Shown here piece by piece: positions 1-12,400 of a stretch of 64,000 nt of DNA. Within the stretch, counting starts at the first letter, position 1; each line of letters starts with the position of its first letter. The notes below the pieces were generated by a model that was not told where the DNA came from, ran no database searches, and saw only the letters and a list, made by a program, of their open reading frames with translations. Source of the stretch: Mya arenaria (Eukaryota > Mollusca > Bivalvia > Myida > Myidae); contig NC_069135.1 in the NCBI RefSeq assembly GCF_026914265.1, positions 7,519,001 through 7,583,000 on the forward strand, read 5' to 3'. Made by a program: the position numbers and the translations under genes.

Positions 1-105
1 TATGTTTTGCTGGCTGGGTCGGTAATTTAGCATGTGAACAATATTTACGATGATATGCATAATTTCCTTTTTTGGTTCCAAACCACTATACACATAATTT
101 TCATA

Positions 106-778
106 TACTTGATGAATCATTAATGTTCGTGGGACATTAATGTTCGTGGTTTTCGTGGGTGGGGTGATCCACGAATTTAAGATCCCACGAAATATAGTCC
201 TTTTATTCACCTTTCCAATTGCCTTGTTATTTATACTATGTAATGTAACGCACATAATATATTCTTTACAGAGGTCGCAGTATATATCGTAAATACCGAA
301 CTCACTCTATATCTTACTATTATTGTTTTGGTAGTATATTATATTTGCCTTTAACAAATAACAAACTAAATCAATTCATTATTTCTTTAAAGAAATATTT
401 AATCGATTACATTGATTGTTTACTCAAATATACGCACTTCTTCGGTGTTTTCACAGTTTACAAAATTTAATTGGTATTCAATGGCTTCGCTGATTAGGGT
501 GCATCTTCTTTTATGACCTTAATTTCCAATAAAATGGGGTATACGCACTAATTCATGTAATTGGCATGTTGTACCACTATTGCGAGTCATAAACCGTATG
601 ACGTAGAAGAGGGAAATCATGTGCCAGCGCGTGGAGATAATGCAGACGATTTAGGACGATCGCTGATTAGGATTTTTTTTGCAGAAATGGAAAACCATGA
701 ATTCAAGTATCCACGAAAATGTAAAATTTCGACAAACCACGAAATTTCATGCCAACGAATATAAATGACTTCACAGTA
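106..778. mobile_element. MITE-like element with imperfect terminal inverted repeats
   Basis: The left end (TACTTGATGAATCATTA...) and the reverse complement of the right end (TACTGTGAAGTCATTTA...) align over about 50 bases, both continuing into TTCGTGG / ATTTCGTGG motifs. The interior is AT-rich and has no credible coding sequence; the 67-aa open frame at 561-764 lies partly in the right arm. The size (about 670 bp) and inverted ends fit a non-autonomous DNA transposon. Ends are approximate and I found no clear target-site duplication. Confidence 0.5.
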
Positions 779-2049
779 CTTAAATTATTCTTGAGTCATC
801 GCAGGTTCCAGTCAAAAAGAGAGAGATTTAACTGTTTTATTGTCCATATCAAAGATCTGACAAATAAATGAGTCTGTGGAAAGGAGTGCCATATTAAACA
901 TTAGACTTCCTTAAATAGCATACTTACTTCCATGAATGTAGCTTGTATATATACTTGAAGTTATGTCAGGAAGTGTATTTCATTTTGTGTTGCCAAGTAA
1001 CCAATTTCTATGCGACGAAAAAAACGCGTGCATAATTGTTCTAAAAACTTTCTTTGGACATAATAAGTTTAATGAATTAGCTTTAAGTAATTTGAGTCAT
1101 ACCATAATACGGTCAAACACTGCATGGTATTTTCACGTTTGACAAAGTACCTACTTCTTTGTCCAAAAAAACAACTATGACATGACTTCTCTCCTTATGA
1201 TCCTCTATCCACATACCAAGCTGTATATAAGATAGATTTTTTTTAATAATTGCAACGTCCGGCCTTTCCAGACGGACGTACAGACAAGCGGAGTGTAGAC
1301 TAGAGTCCCTTCGGTAAAGCCGGTATTGGTCTCTTTATTTCACGCTTCCAATCATGCTCATGTTTCTAAATATTTTCAAATATGTTTCTTTTAGTCCTTA
1401 CTCAAATATGTGTACGTAATATGCCATCTCATGAACGTTTCTGCTGAAATGATTATACGAGATAAATCTCCTATCTTGAAGTTGGAACGAATCCTTAAGT
1501 GTTCAATCAAGCATCGGTAAATGACTCTTTTATACTTTAGAATTTTTCCCACGACTGGTTTGATTACCTCAGGAACGCTATCAACTGAAAAAGAGTATGA
1601 TCAACCGCCATAAGCACGTTTAATGACTTTGATTTATTACAAAATAGCATTTGTATTATCTATCTCATCATAATCAAGAAAACCATCAAACACTCGTCAA
1701 ATAACCCGTGAATGTACCATTATATTTCATATTCTCCAGGTACCGTAGATATTTAACAACTGTTAAACCTAATGGATCCTGAAATTCAGAGTTGTTTAAA
1801 CTCTTTTTTGAGCATACAACACGAGCATAAGTTTTAATGCGTATAGTAACAGAGCTGTCGAAGGACAGCGCGCTCGACTTCACACCGCTTTGTCTTAGAA
1901 ATGAATACAAAAATGATTTAATATTTCGTGTCAAAAACAATAAAAAAAAAAAAGAACGCCGCAATGCGACCTAAACCAAAGATTATCAGAAGAACTCCAG
2001 CAATTGGCATGAGATTCAGTTTGAACTGGGTTTTTTAACTATTTCTATT
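779..2049. other. Non-coding stretch, nothing recognised
   Basis: AT-rich sequence with only short chance open frames on both strands. I see no exon with flanking splice signals, no RNA gene and no clear repeat. Confidence 0.4.
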
Positions 2050-2965
2050 AATAGTGAACTTGACCCTTGGTGCTCCAAATGCAACCCCATGGAAGACATA
2101 AACACTTTTCCCATACAAGTTAGGTAACAATACGCAAACACTAAGGTTCTTCAGTACCAAATGGTTATCTATTTAAGTAAGAATGACCTTGACATTGACT
2201 CTAGAGGCCCCAAACACAATCCCATGAAAGGTCTTTATAAAGGTTCCTATATACCAAGTTTTGTTGCATTATCTCAACCCTAACTTAAGTAACAGTGACC
2301 TTGACCCTAGGTGCCCAAAAAAACATTCCCATCAAAGGCCTCCATTAACTCTTTGTTTTCAATTTGGTTACCATTTGTCAAACGTAAAATTATTCTTTAC
2401 CAATAATGGCATACATCATTTATCTAACCAGGTTTGACTTTGGTTAAAAATGTGCCTATCAGAAGCAATACAAAATATAAAGAAGGGCGATCAAGGACCA
2501 TAATTTGTGTGTAGTGTCAATATGGGGTTGCAAGTATGTAACCTAATTGTGTGACGGCCGTAACAAATGTGTTATGTAATAAATCACTTGAATGAAAGGT
2601 ATAGAAGTAATTAGTGAAAGTCTCAACTTGACCGTCATACTATAACCAGACACAATATGCCCTGAAACTATAACGGAAGTTCCCAAGTCAATTAGGGGTC
2701 ATAATTTGTATTAAGGATGAAATGGTGTTGTGTAACCTTCTTGTGTGAAGTATTAAGTCAATTCAATAAAGGGTATAGAAGGTATTAGTAACAATCAGAA
2801 CTTGCCCTTTAACTTTAACCTGACACAATGTACCCTAAAACTTTGTACTAAGGATTATATGGAGTTATGTTACCTCATTGCCAGATGTACACAACTGTGT
2901 GAAGTATTGAGTAAATTGAAAAAAGGGTATTGGAGAAAGAAGTGAAAATGCCAACTTGCCCTAAA
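2050..2965. repeat. Two degenerate tandem-repeat arrays
   Basis: From about 2050 to 2400 a unit of roughly 120 bp recurs about three times, marked by GACCTTGAC / TTGACCC followed by a CCCATGGAAG-like or CCCATGAAAG-like block. From about 2455 to 2965 a different unit of roughly 190 bp recurs, marked by GGGTATAGAAGGTATTAG-like and TGACACAATGTACCC-like blocks. Both are strongly diverged. Such arrays are usual inside non-autonomous mobile elements of bivalves; that assignment is inferred. Confidence 0.5.
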
Positions 2966-4254
2966 ACTTAAACCTAACGCAGACACTGGAGGACTGAAGT
3001 AAAGCCTCCTTATTCTTCGAATAGTAGAGCTAAAACATAACAGTTCAAGGTGAGTTGTTGTTGATTTATTTGTAACTGGAGTACAACAAGTCAAAATCAA
3101 TCCATAAATAACACACAAAATAGACTCTATAGTACAAACGCACTTCCTAACTGCATAATAAATTTCAATTACAGTCATAACCATTAATTAAAATAACAAA
3201 ATTGCTTTGAATGACAATCTTATTAGTTCGAAATTAAAACCTACTCAATTTATCCCTACGTAAAGAGTTTCTACAATTAAATAATTCTTTCCATAATACA
3301 ACACATGTAGTCTATGTCCAACAGTTTTATACTTTTGATTTTCTGAACAGCAGGACAGGTGCAGCATTCTGCCAACAAATCCTTTAAGAACAAAAATAAA
3401 CTTTCTGTGCATGCGGCAGCTTCTAAATATCTCACTTAATAAAACCTATTGATATAAAATTCGAGCTACTGAAATTTATGTGTTGATCAATGACTCTTGT
3501 TTCCATAGTAATGGAAATTTGGCTTGGGAAAAACCAGACTATCATAATTCTGGGCTTCAATTATTGTTATAATAGGTAAACACTACAAAATGAGAGGAAA
3601 TACATTCAGTTTTGGACCACAATTACATTTAAAGATGATGAACCTGTCACAATAAACAAATTTCATCAAATATACAAAAAAATAATTACTGTATTTCTAA
3701 TGTAAATCTTCATATTGGTCTCTAAAAAAAAGCTGTATGTCAATACAAATCTGCTTACCCAGTACATATAAATTATACCCAGTAAAATACATAGTAAAAT
3801 AACAAGTGATTTTTATGAGAAACCTTTTTGTGAAACAACTTTAATTCCAAAGAAGAGGGAAAGTGCTATAAATGATTCTTAACTATATGTGTTGTAATGT
3901 GACTTTCGACACAGCACATACCCACTAAAAAGTTGTAACTATCAGTGAAAATACCGTGGAAATGTGCGAGTTTCAAGAAAATGTGTAACATGAAAATCTT
4001 CTTCTACAGATCTGATGTACGATTATATTAACTGTAGATGCGCTGGTGGCCCTTTATTTATTTTGGTAACATTTGGATTTTATGAAAAAGAATAAAAAAA
4101 TACACAAAAAAAATAAAAAAACACATTTTTGGCCTGTAATAGTGCAAAAAAGGTCATTCCAAGTCCGATTTCAGTTCAAGTGGGATACAAATACATGAAC
4201 TGTCATAACCTCATCTTTTATGTAATAAATAAGCTAAACCCATGATACGGGTAC

Positions 4255-4339
4255 CTGGGCATGACAATTTAACATCTGGGCATGACAATTTAACATCTGG
4301 GCATGACAATTTAACATCCGGGCATGACAATTAAACATC
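4255..4339. repeat. 21-bp minisatellite, four units
   Basis: Four nearly identical units of CTGGGCATGACAATTTAACA plus one base follow each other directly. The fourth has one substitution in the TTTAA block and the array ends at CATCA. Confidence 0.9.
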
Positions 4340-5701
4340 ACAAATGGCTCAATAAAATGACAAGCTTATTTGTCCATCGGACACCATACTCAAAAAACCA
4401 TGAGGTATGGATCCAATGAAAGTGAAAGACATAAATCATAGCCGTTATTCATAAAACGTCTGGAGTCGTTTCCTAACTTCAGAAATTTCCTCACTTGACA
4501 TATAAAATGATTACTTTGTCTAAAATACTTTATGTTTATTAATTTAATGCAATAAACACAATTAAAGGTTAAATCTGCCTATGAAAATCTTCAGAAATCG
4601 ACTAAAGCTAAGAATTGACTTGAGGTGTTTTATGAAGGCTGGGCAATATCTATAAATAACTCTTTCAAGAACATTTTCTTGAAAGGACATACATGCATGT
4701 ATACAACATATCTGTACGTTCTTGTGTAGCTTCAAAATTCAAATTAGTTTGTTAATTCATAAAATTGATATAACACTACATGGGGGGTTGGGGGTTAATG
4801 ATTAACATATATTCCATTTGAAAGGTTCACACATATGTATTAAAATGGTGACAAACAAACATTATCCACAATTAATGAGAATTGGTACAAACAACAAAGA
4901 ATATAATACAGTTGGCAGATTGCAATGCTGTCACTTTTCTAGAATTGTTCTCATGTGTCAAGTTATTTATTTCTTACTTTTAAGAAAAATCTTAATGTAA
5001 ACAAAACAAAAGGTCATTCCAGGGCTGAGTTCTTGAAGAATATGAAGCCTGAGATAAAAGCTGTCAGAACTAAATTATACTAAACTGAATTATCTCACTT
5101 TGAAGCAAAATTACAGAGAAGTAATTTGATACTTTTTATGTTCTGTGAACATGTTAAAGTCAGGGTTTAAGAACAATAATTTCAAAAGTTTAAGTTTTAA
5201 CCTTATAAACTCTAGTTTTTTCCCGAACTATTAATATTCTAATTCATGTCACTCAGCATCAATATCAATGCAAATGTTTTTCATCAATTAATGTCAAACT
5301 TCTTCAATTTTTTTGGAAACTAGCAGTTTTGCACAAACATAATTATATGCTCAATTCAAAACATTACACTATTTTACAAGATAAAAGTGTCACTTTTAAA
5401 ATTTACATACATAATTATGAACAATTTCATCAATTATGATTTATGTAGTGCACAACAAATTTAAAATAACAACAATTTCGAATGAAAGAATATATACAAC
5501 ATGAACAAGTAATGCGCTGGTGTGTGAGTTGGAGTTATCCACAACAGCTTTAATCACAATATTCTAACTATAATACGGTAATTCATAATTTGTCATTTGC
5601 AAGTTCTCCTTCATGCTTTTATCATCAAACATATACCATACATAATCATACATGTAGGCCTTTCCTGAAAGGATATTCTGAACTCTCCTTTATCTGACTA
5701 T

Positions 5702-5858
5702 AGCCGTAAGACAGCTTACGAGATGGCTGTAAGACAGCTTACGGGTTGGCTGTAAGTCTGCTTACGGGTTGGCTGTAAGGCTGCTTACGGGTTGGCTGTA
5801 AGATGCTTACTGGTTGGCTGTAAGTCTGCTTACAGGTTGGCTGTAAGGCTGCTTACGG
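5702..5858. repeat. 23-bp minisatellite of palindromic units
   Basis: About seven units built on GGCTGTAAGTCTGCTTACGG plus a short spacer. Each unit holds an internal inverted repeat, GTAAG..CTTAC, so every unit could fold into its own small hairpin. Units differ mainly at the centre (GACAG, TCTG, GCTG). Confidence 0.9.
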
Positions 5859-6342
5859 CTTGAACACTTTAAGGAGTTCTGTTTATATTCATTGTCTCCC
5901 TCCAAAACTGGAGGAAATGAGATAATACCAGTAGTATACCATATAACACCTGACTGCTGCTGGCATTAGTATAAAGATATATTGATTGTAATTATTGGAT
6001 AATTGACCAATTAATCAAATGATTTGACGTACCAAAAGTTACCCAGTTCTACACAATTGATTGCAGATGGGTAACATACAACATTGGTCCTACACTTTTT
6101 GTATGATGCCTTTAATCAAAGAGAGATCATTTTTCAGATCTGTGCACCATGAAATAAGCTCTTTGTATCCATCTTGAGAGAAATATATAGCAAAATAAGA
6201 ATGAAGCTTGCAACACTGTAAATAGTGTACATAGCTATAGAATATTTGTCAATAAAATGTGTCATGATTCCAAGGGATATGTGAATATATATATTTAGAA
6301 TGAGTCGTGTGCAATAAATACTGTCTCAAAAACTGCAGTGTA

Positions 6343-6352
6343 TTTATTTATT
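6343..6352 (-). terminator. Candidate polyadenylation signal of the adiponectin receptor
   Basis: On the minus strand two overlapping AATAAA hexamers lie about 80 nt after the stop codon at 6428. Position and sequence are suitable, but the region is AT-rich and chance occurrence is likely enough to keep confidence low. Confidence 0.35.
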
Positions 6353-6427
6353 AATAGCGTGCATCATTTTATATATGTAATAATTAAATATGTCTATTTG
6401 TTCCACATAAACTCTATTCCATTTTCC

Positions 6428-9400
6428 CTAGAAATACTCATTAGTAAGACAATCCCCATTGCTGAGTCGGTAGTTGGCGATCTCTGTGATACCGTGGTAA
6501 TGGACGAAGGCAGCGGCCAGCACAAACATGTGAAAGATCTGGTGACTCTGAAACTGAAATAAACACACAACATTCAGCTAGTTACAATTCAGTAATTAAA
6601 TTTGAAAGGAAGGTGCACACATGGTATTTCTACATTACTAGATGATAGTTGATCACTGTAAATCTTTAAGGACCCACCAGTCCTTTAATATTTGTAAGTT
6701 TTCAGCTACAGTTTAAATACATGGTTACAATCTTGTTATCAGTAATTAATATTTTTCAGAAATGCATTATTTAGTATGTTGTTAAAGGTTTATCACTCAA
6801 AGTTTATGTTTGTTAAACATGTATTTTAAATAAGAGTGTCACTTAAGATGCTCTTGCATGTATCACAATATTATGTAGTGTATTGTAAGCATAAATAAAC
6901 AAAATATAGTCTATATATCATTAGTTATTACTTGAATCAATTCAGGATTTTGATACCTTCAAAAAATACAATATGTGTTTAAATATATTTACAGTGTTTT
7001 TCTACAGCGCTACTTTAGCATTGACGCAGTTGCTTCATAGTTAGATAGCACAATAAAGTAGAGAATTATTCTGTTTTTGTATAATATGTACATGTCAAAT
7101 GTTGTTATTTTTTGTATTTGTAACCTTTTCAATTGTGACATCTCATTCTATTGTTCATGGCCAATGGCTTATGTATTGCCGATATTTCAATAAAACTTGA
7201 AACTTTTCATTAGTGAATTATCAACAGTTTCAGTGTGAGTTTTTTAACCAAATTGTATCCATTCAAATGTTTAAAACATATACCTCTTTCCCAGACGTAA
7301 AAATAAAATTCCCAGTTTTATGTTATAAAACAGGACAAAAATGGATCCCGAAACTGTTTTCGTATGCAAATAAATAAATTGATAATATACATACATGTGT
7401 GATTTTGTTATCTCATGGACATGACTAGCATACTCAATCCCATATCTTAGTACATTTATGTCCTGGCCACGATTTGGAGGTAGCTTAAAGGTGGGATTAA
7501 GAAAAAAAGTCATTGCCACAACATATATACTTAGTTGTGAAAAACAAATAAGTCAATCATGGCCGCAAGATAACAAAGTCTTGACAAGACTTTAAGTCAT
7601 GGTCACAACATACTGAGTCATAGGAACTACAACATACTAAGTCATACTGGGACAAGTCAGTAGGTCAATGCCATGAGATTACATGGTTTTCCCCACATGT
7701 CACCTCTATACTACCATAGACAAGGAGTGTTACTAGGGTATTACCCTTTGCCAGTATTCTTAATGGATCTTATCCTTTTCCTTAGACATGCCTCGGTGAT
7801 TCCATTCAGCCTATTGGTCAGCTAAATATACAGGCCAATCAAATCACCTAGTTTCTAATCTTAAATTTAACTTCAATCTAAGTTGCTTATTGAATGTGGC
7901 CCCTGTTAAATGCCTTCAAACTAAACCTAATACATGTCGATCAAATTCAGAATTTGTATTTTGTTATATATATTCTTAAGTATCCTAAATGAAATAACAG
8001 AAACTAAATCAATATTTAGTTTCTTATTCATATAAGCTTATTTCACATTCAAATCATGCATTTTTGGGGTATTTTTTTATCAGCTTTAAATGAAATGTCT
8101 GGAGAGAAAATGCCCCATGGTGTGATCAAGGAAGCCTCGCAAATTAATAAGTAATTCACTTCACAGATTTCCAAGACACAAGTACACATTTTCTCTTCCA
8201 AAATACAGACAACAATTATGCAGTTATTCAACTAGATTTACAGACTAAATGGCCCCATCAGCTCAAGTTTGGAAAAAAGTACAAACTGTCTGGAGAAAAA
8301 GTTTTACATGTCTGAGAGAAAGATGTGATCAGGCAAAATTGCTATGTACAGTTTTGGCAGCCAGATTCATGGTTTTACTAACATAATTGGATTTGGATCG
8401 CCAGACATTGCACAGCAATGTGAAAAAACAGGAAAGTTGTTCTCTATTCCTGATATCAACCATATCTAGTGGTAGAAATGCTCGCTGAAACAGTTTTCCA
8501 CACAGTGTCATGAAATGGGAAACATTAAGCTCAAATGTCCAACTTGTGTGATCAACTGCTCACAATTGCTCTAGTAAGAGAAAAACTTGTGAATTTGGTC
8601 AATAATTCACAATTCAAACAAATAAATATGACAAAACAGATACTTTAGGTTTTCAATTTTTTTTTCATAAACATTGATACTAATACAATTCCAGTTTCTG
8701 GCAGTGAAAGGGACACAACATAAGAATGGCTATTGCAATCTAGCTTGTGATTTGTCATGCCCCTATATTTCAATAGAAAGGAGTTTGTGAGTGGACAACT
8801 TCATGAATGAGGCCAGCGCAGCTGTCCAGCTGGGATGATTTCGTAACAAGTATCATCGAACGATATTGGATTCTATTACCGCCTACTTTAAAGGCAAACA
8901 GTCAGCTTATAAATATTCAATCATTAATTTTTGCCTATTTTAAAAGCCACAGTATGACTATATCATTAACTAGACCATGAACTCATGATCAAGTTGCTGG
9001 ATGCAGTCTTGTTTGTCAATGAACATATAACCAACCATTTCTGAATACCATAAAAGCCTAATCCATAGCACTGACTGGGGTAGCCAGCCCATTTGAATCC
9101 TTTCTCAAATCAAGTCAGAAACTGGAATTGTATCGACAATGTACATCCCTTAATAATATGCTCTCCGCTGGTCTACACAACCAATTTTACTCTATCAATA
9201 TGCATATATTCTATGCATCATTCCATATTGATTAATTTTTAAGTGTGACCTTGAACTTTCAAGTCGGAACACAAATTATTTTAAAATCCGTCTGTGCATA
9301 ACAAAATTACAGCCTGAACACAACCACCTACACTTTATGTGCATATGTTTAGCATTCCATGACATTTAACCTCTAAACATGACCTTGAATTTTGAGGTAG

Positions 9401-12400
9401 GATGTGTGTCTTGTACCTGACACCACGTCTTGTACCAAACACATGTGCTATGACCCTCCCTGTATGACAAAGAAACAGCGCGGACACAGAAACCCAAATC
9501 ATAATGATAAATCTGTATGTGTGACCTTGACCTTCGGGATAGGAACTTGGGTTTTGCATGCAAGGCGTCCTCTGTATGTACCAAACACATGTGGCAAGTT
9601 CTTTTAAAATCACTCCCTGCATGCCAAACTTACAACCACGATACGGAAAAGCAGACAGAAAAACAATGTTGTTTTAATATGCTGATCTTCAGGACATAAA
9701 AATCAATTTCACCTTGTGAACACCAAAAGTAGACATTGCACTCATGGCCACATCACTCATTAATAAATCTTAAGGTGCTTACTTAGTGAAATGCATTGTG
9801 ACCTTACTCTGAAACAATCCTCTATTTCATGACATTTTGTTGACAGAAATACCTACCCAAATATCAAATTTGCCAGGAAATAACCTCTCTGGAATTCTGA
9901 TGGCATATATGAGAGCCCCAACAATGTAGAGTAAACCCATCAGGGAAAGCCAGCCGAGAGAATGCTTGTTAACGGCCTCCCAGAACCCGTCTGTTATCAC
10001 AATATGGAGGGCTGGTATCACACCACTCAGGCCAAATGCGATAAAAACACCTGCAATACATATACAATGTTCATCAGAGTTGGAGCAGTTCATTTATACA
10101 AATGTATATTAACCAGGGCTGTCTCTCACCTCTAGCAAAATAGGGTCAGGTCCTCATGATGATTTTGATAGAAAAAGGGATTTTTAAAGATGCACTCTTA
10201 TTCCCAAATTAGATAAACCATAATTAATGATATTATTTTGATATTTCAAAATGGATGACCAAATGTCAAATACAATGGTTCTTATGAAGGATACCGAGTT
10301 AAATTTGAAATAAATAAGAATAAAACATTGTATTTCTACCTTATGAGACTATAGTAAACCACAGTAAATCTTTTAGCATTCACCAATCATTTAATATTTT
10401 TGCGCTTTAAGCTATTTTATACACGGTTACAATATTGTTATCAATAATTAATATTTTCCATAAATGCATTATTTAGTAAGTAGTTAAAGTTTTATCACTC
10501 AAAATGCATGTGTGTTATTTATGTTTGCATTGATTTTGAATTAGATTGTCACTTTCAATTGACACAAATACATCTTATTATTATTATTAAAAAATAAAAT
10601 TAAGTGTAAAAAAGCATTTTGTTTTATAGGCGATATCATTAACATTTAATAGAAATAACTGAATTCCAGTGACAGCATATTGCGCACCAATAAAAAAGAA
10701 TATATAATGGCCATTTTGTGTCTGGTGTATGATCCCCTTCTTTTCTTCAAAGTACAAACAATCACAAAATTGTAGAGAAATATTTATTTTAAAGGTGGGG
10801 TTTGGAATTGAATAATAGCCAGAGAATAAGAAAGACAGCCCTGTCAATTTGTTTTGATGAAATTTAGTAACAAATTGTAATCCAGTGATATTTTTCAAAT
10901 TTTGCCTTTGTTAAGCATTTAATATTTTTTATGGTAACATCCATGCCTATACTAATTTTCTATAACAAATTGTGTTGTGAAACATACATGTAGCAATGCC
11001 AAATTCTGTATTGATTGATATTATAAAAGTCTCACAATTGATCATAACATAGGCTTCTAGCACCATTTTCTTTCCAGCTTTTGTGAATTTGCAGACTTAA
11101 AATGAACCTTCATGAACCGAACCATTCAGTTTTTAATTTACATTTTGTATCTCCAATTCTTATAATATCACGAACACAACTAAAATAATAAAAACTATTC
11201 TCACATGTACTTTCCAACATAAAGATATTTAATAGCAAAAAAAATGTTGGCGTCTGAGAGGTACCTATACATTAATACTATATTACAAAGGTACTGGATT
11301 ATACATACCTGCCCGTAAAGGTCTGAACCTAGGCTCACTGAATTTACTCCAGAGAGACACAATGATACACAGAGTTCCGAGGCCGAAAGTGAGAGCCATG
11401 TAGATTATCTTCACCCCCAGCTTGCAGTAGAAACCATAATGAAGCCACGGGACAAAAGACCCCATTGTCAGTATTGCTATTCCACAGTAGTCTAACCTGG
11501 ACAAAAAAAGGTGTCAGATTAAGTATGTGAACCTTGCTAGTTGCTTCTAATATTATACAGTATAATAAAAAAATAACTAATATTCATTAAACTTAGACCA
11601 ATTTATCTTAAGCAAATAATTCCCATAAAACTATATGCAATGTGTAGCTAGGCAAATAACTCTGGTTTTAATAATTATCAAGAAAGCCATGAAGAAAAAC
11701 TGACACTCTTTGGCTTCACATGTGCCGTAGGGGACATACAGGAAAATTAGTTTATGTTGTTTTCAAAATATAAAAATGAAAAATGTGGCGAAGCTTATTA
11801 AAAGAATAATGTAATTGGGTTATAATCATACTTATTAAACAGTTTTCCAACTCCTTGCGAATGGTTGAAGACTGTATGGAACACCCATGAGAAGCCCAGA
11901 CAGACAATTGCTCCCACAAAGAAGGCAGAAAACACAGCTTTCTCCTGCCACTGGATCTCAAACGAGGGTCGAGTAACAAAATAACTGGTAATGCCTATAA
12001 AGGCTATCATGCCTGAAAAAACAAAGGAACAGTAAGGGTGAAATTCTGCCACAAACTACATGTTCATCCTACAACCAAGTAAGCTTTAATGCCTGCATGA
12101 CTGAACTGAATATCATATAATCTCTTTTTCAATCAATAGTTTTTATTTAAATTTATTAGCAAGTATTGTCAACATAAAAGCTCAAGAAACCTACAAGTTT
12201 GATTGTTTTCTGAATAGTTTAAGGGTAACCATACCCAACAGATGTGTCCAAATATTGCCTGTCTCCGTGTGCACTCTGAATATGGACTTGAAGCAGGCCA
12301 GAAATGAGTTTGTAGGTAAACGGTGTCCCTTGTGCAGGAAGTCATTATCTCGGAGCCAGTTGGGCAAGGAATTATGATGGACAACCCTCCAGCCAGCCTC

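Larger units (their letters stand above)
2966..6342. other. Non-coding flank downstream of the adiponectin receptor
   Basis: Apart from the two minisatellites at 4255 and 5702, this AT-rich stretch shows no conserved coding segment, no splice-flanked exon and no RNA gene that I can identify. Part of it may be 3' untranslated sequence of the minus-strand gene that ends at 6428. Confidence 0.4.

Noticed and set aside
1686-1964. 92-aa minus-strand frame
   Set aside because: Phe/Leu/Ser-rich chance frame with a poly-T-derived start; no supporting signal.
9335-9699. Overlapping frames on both strands in the receptor intron
   Set aside because: They follow the GTGACCTTGA tandem repeat and show no family.
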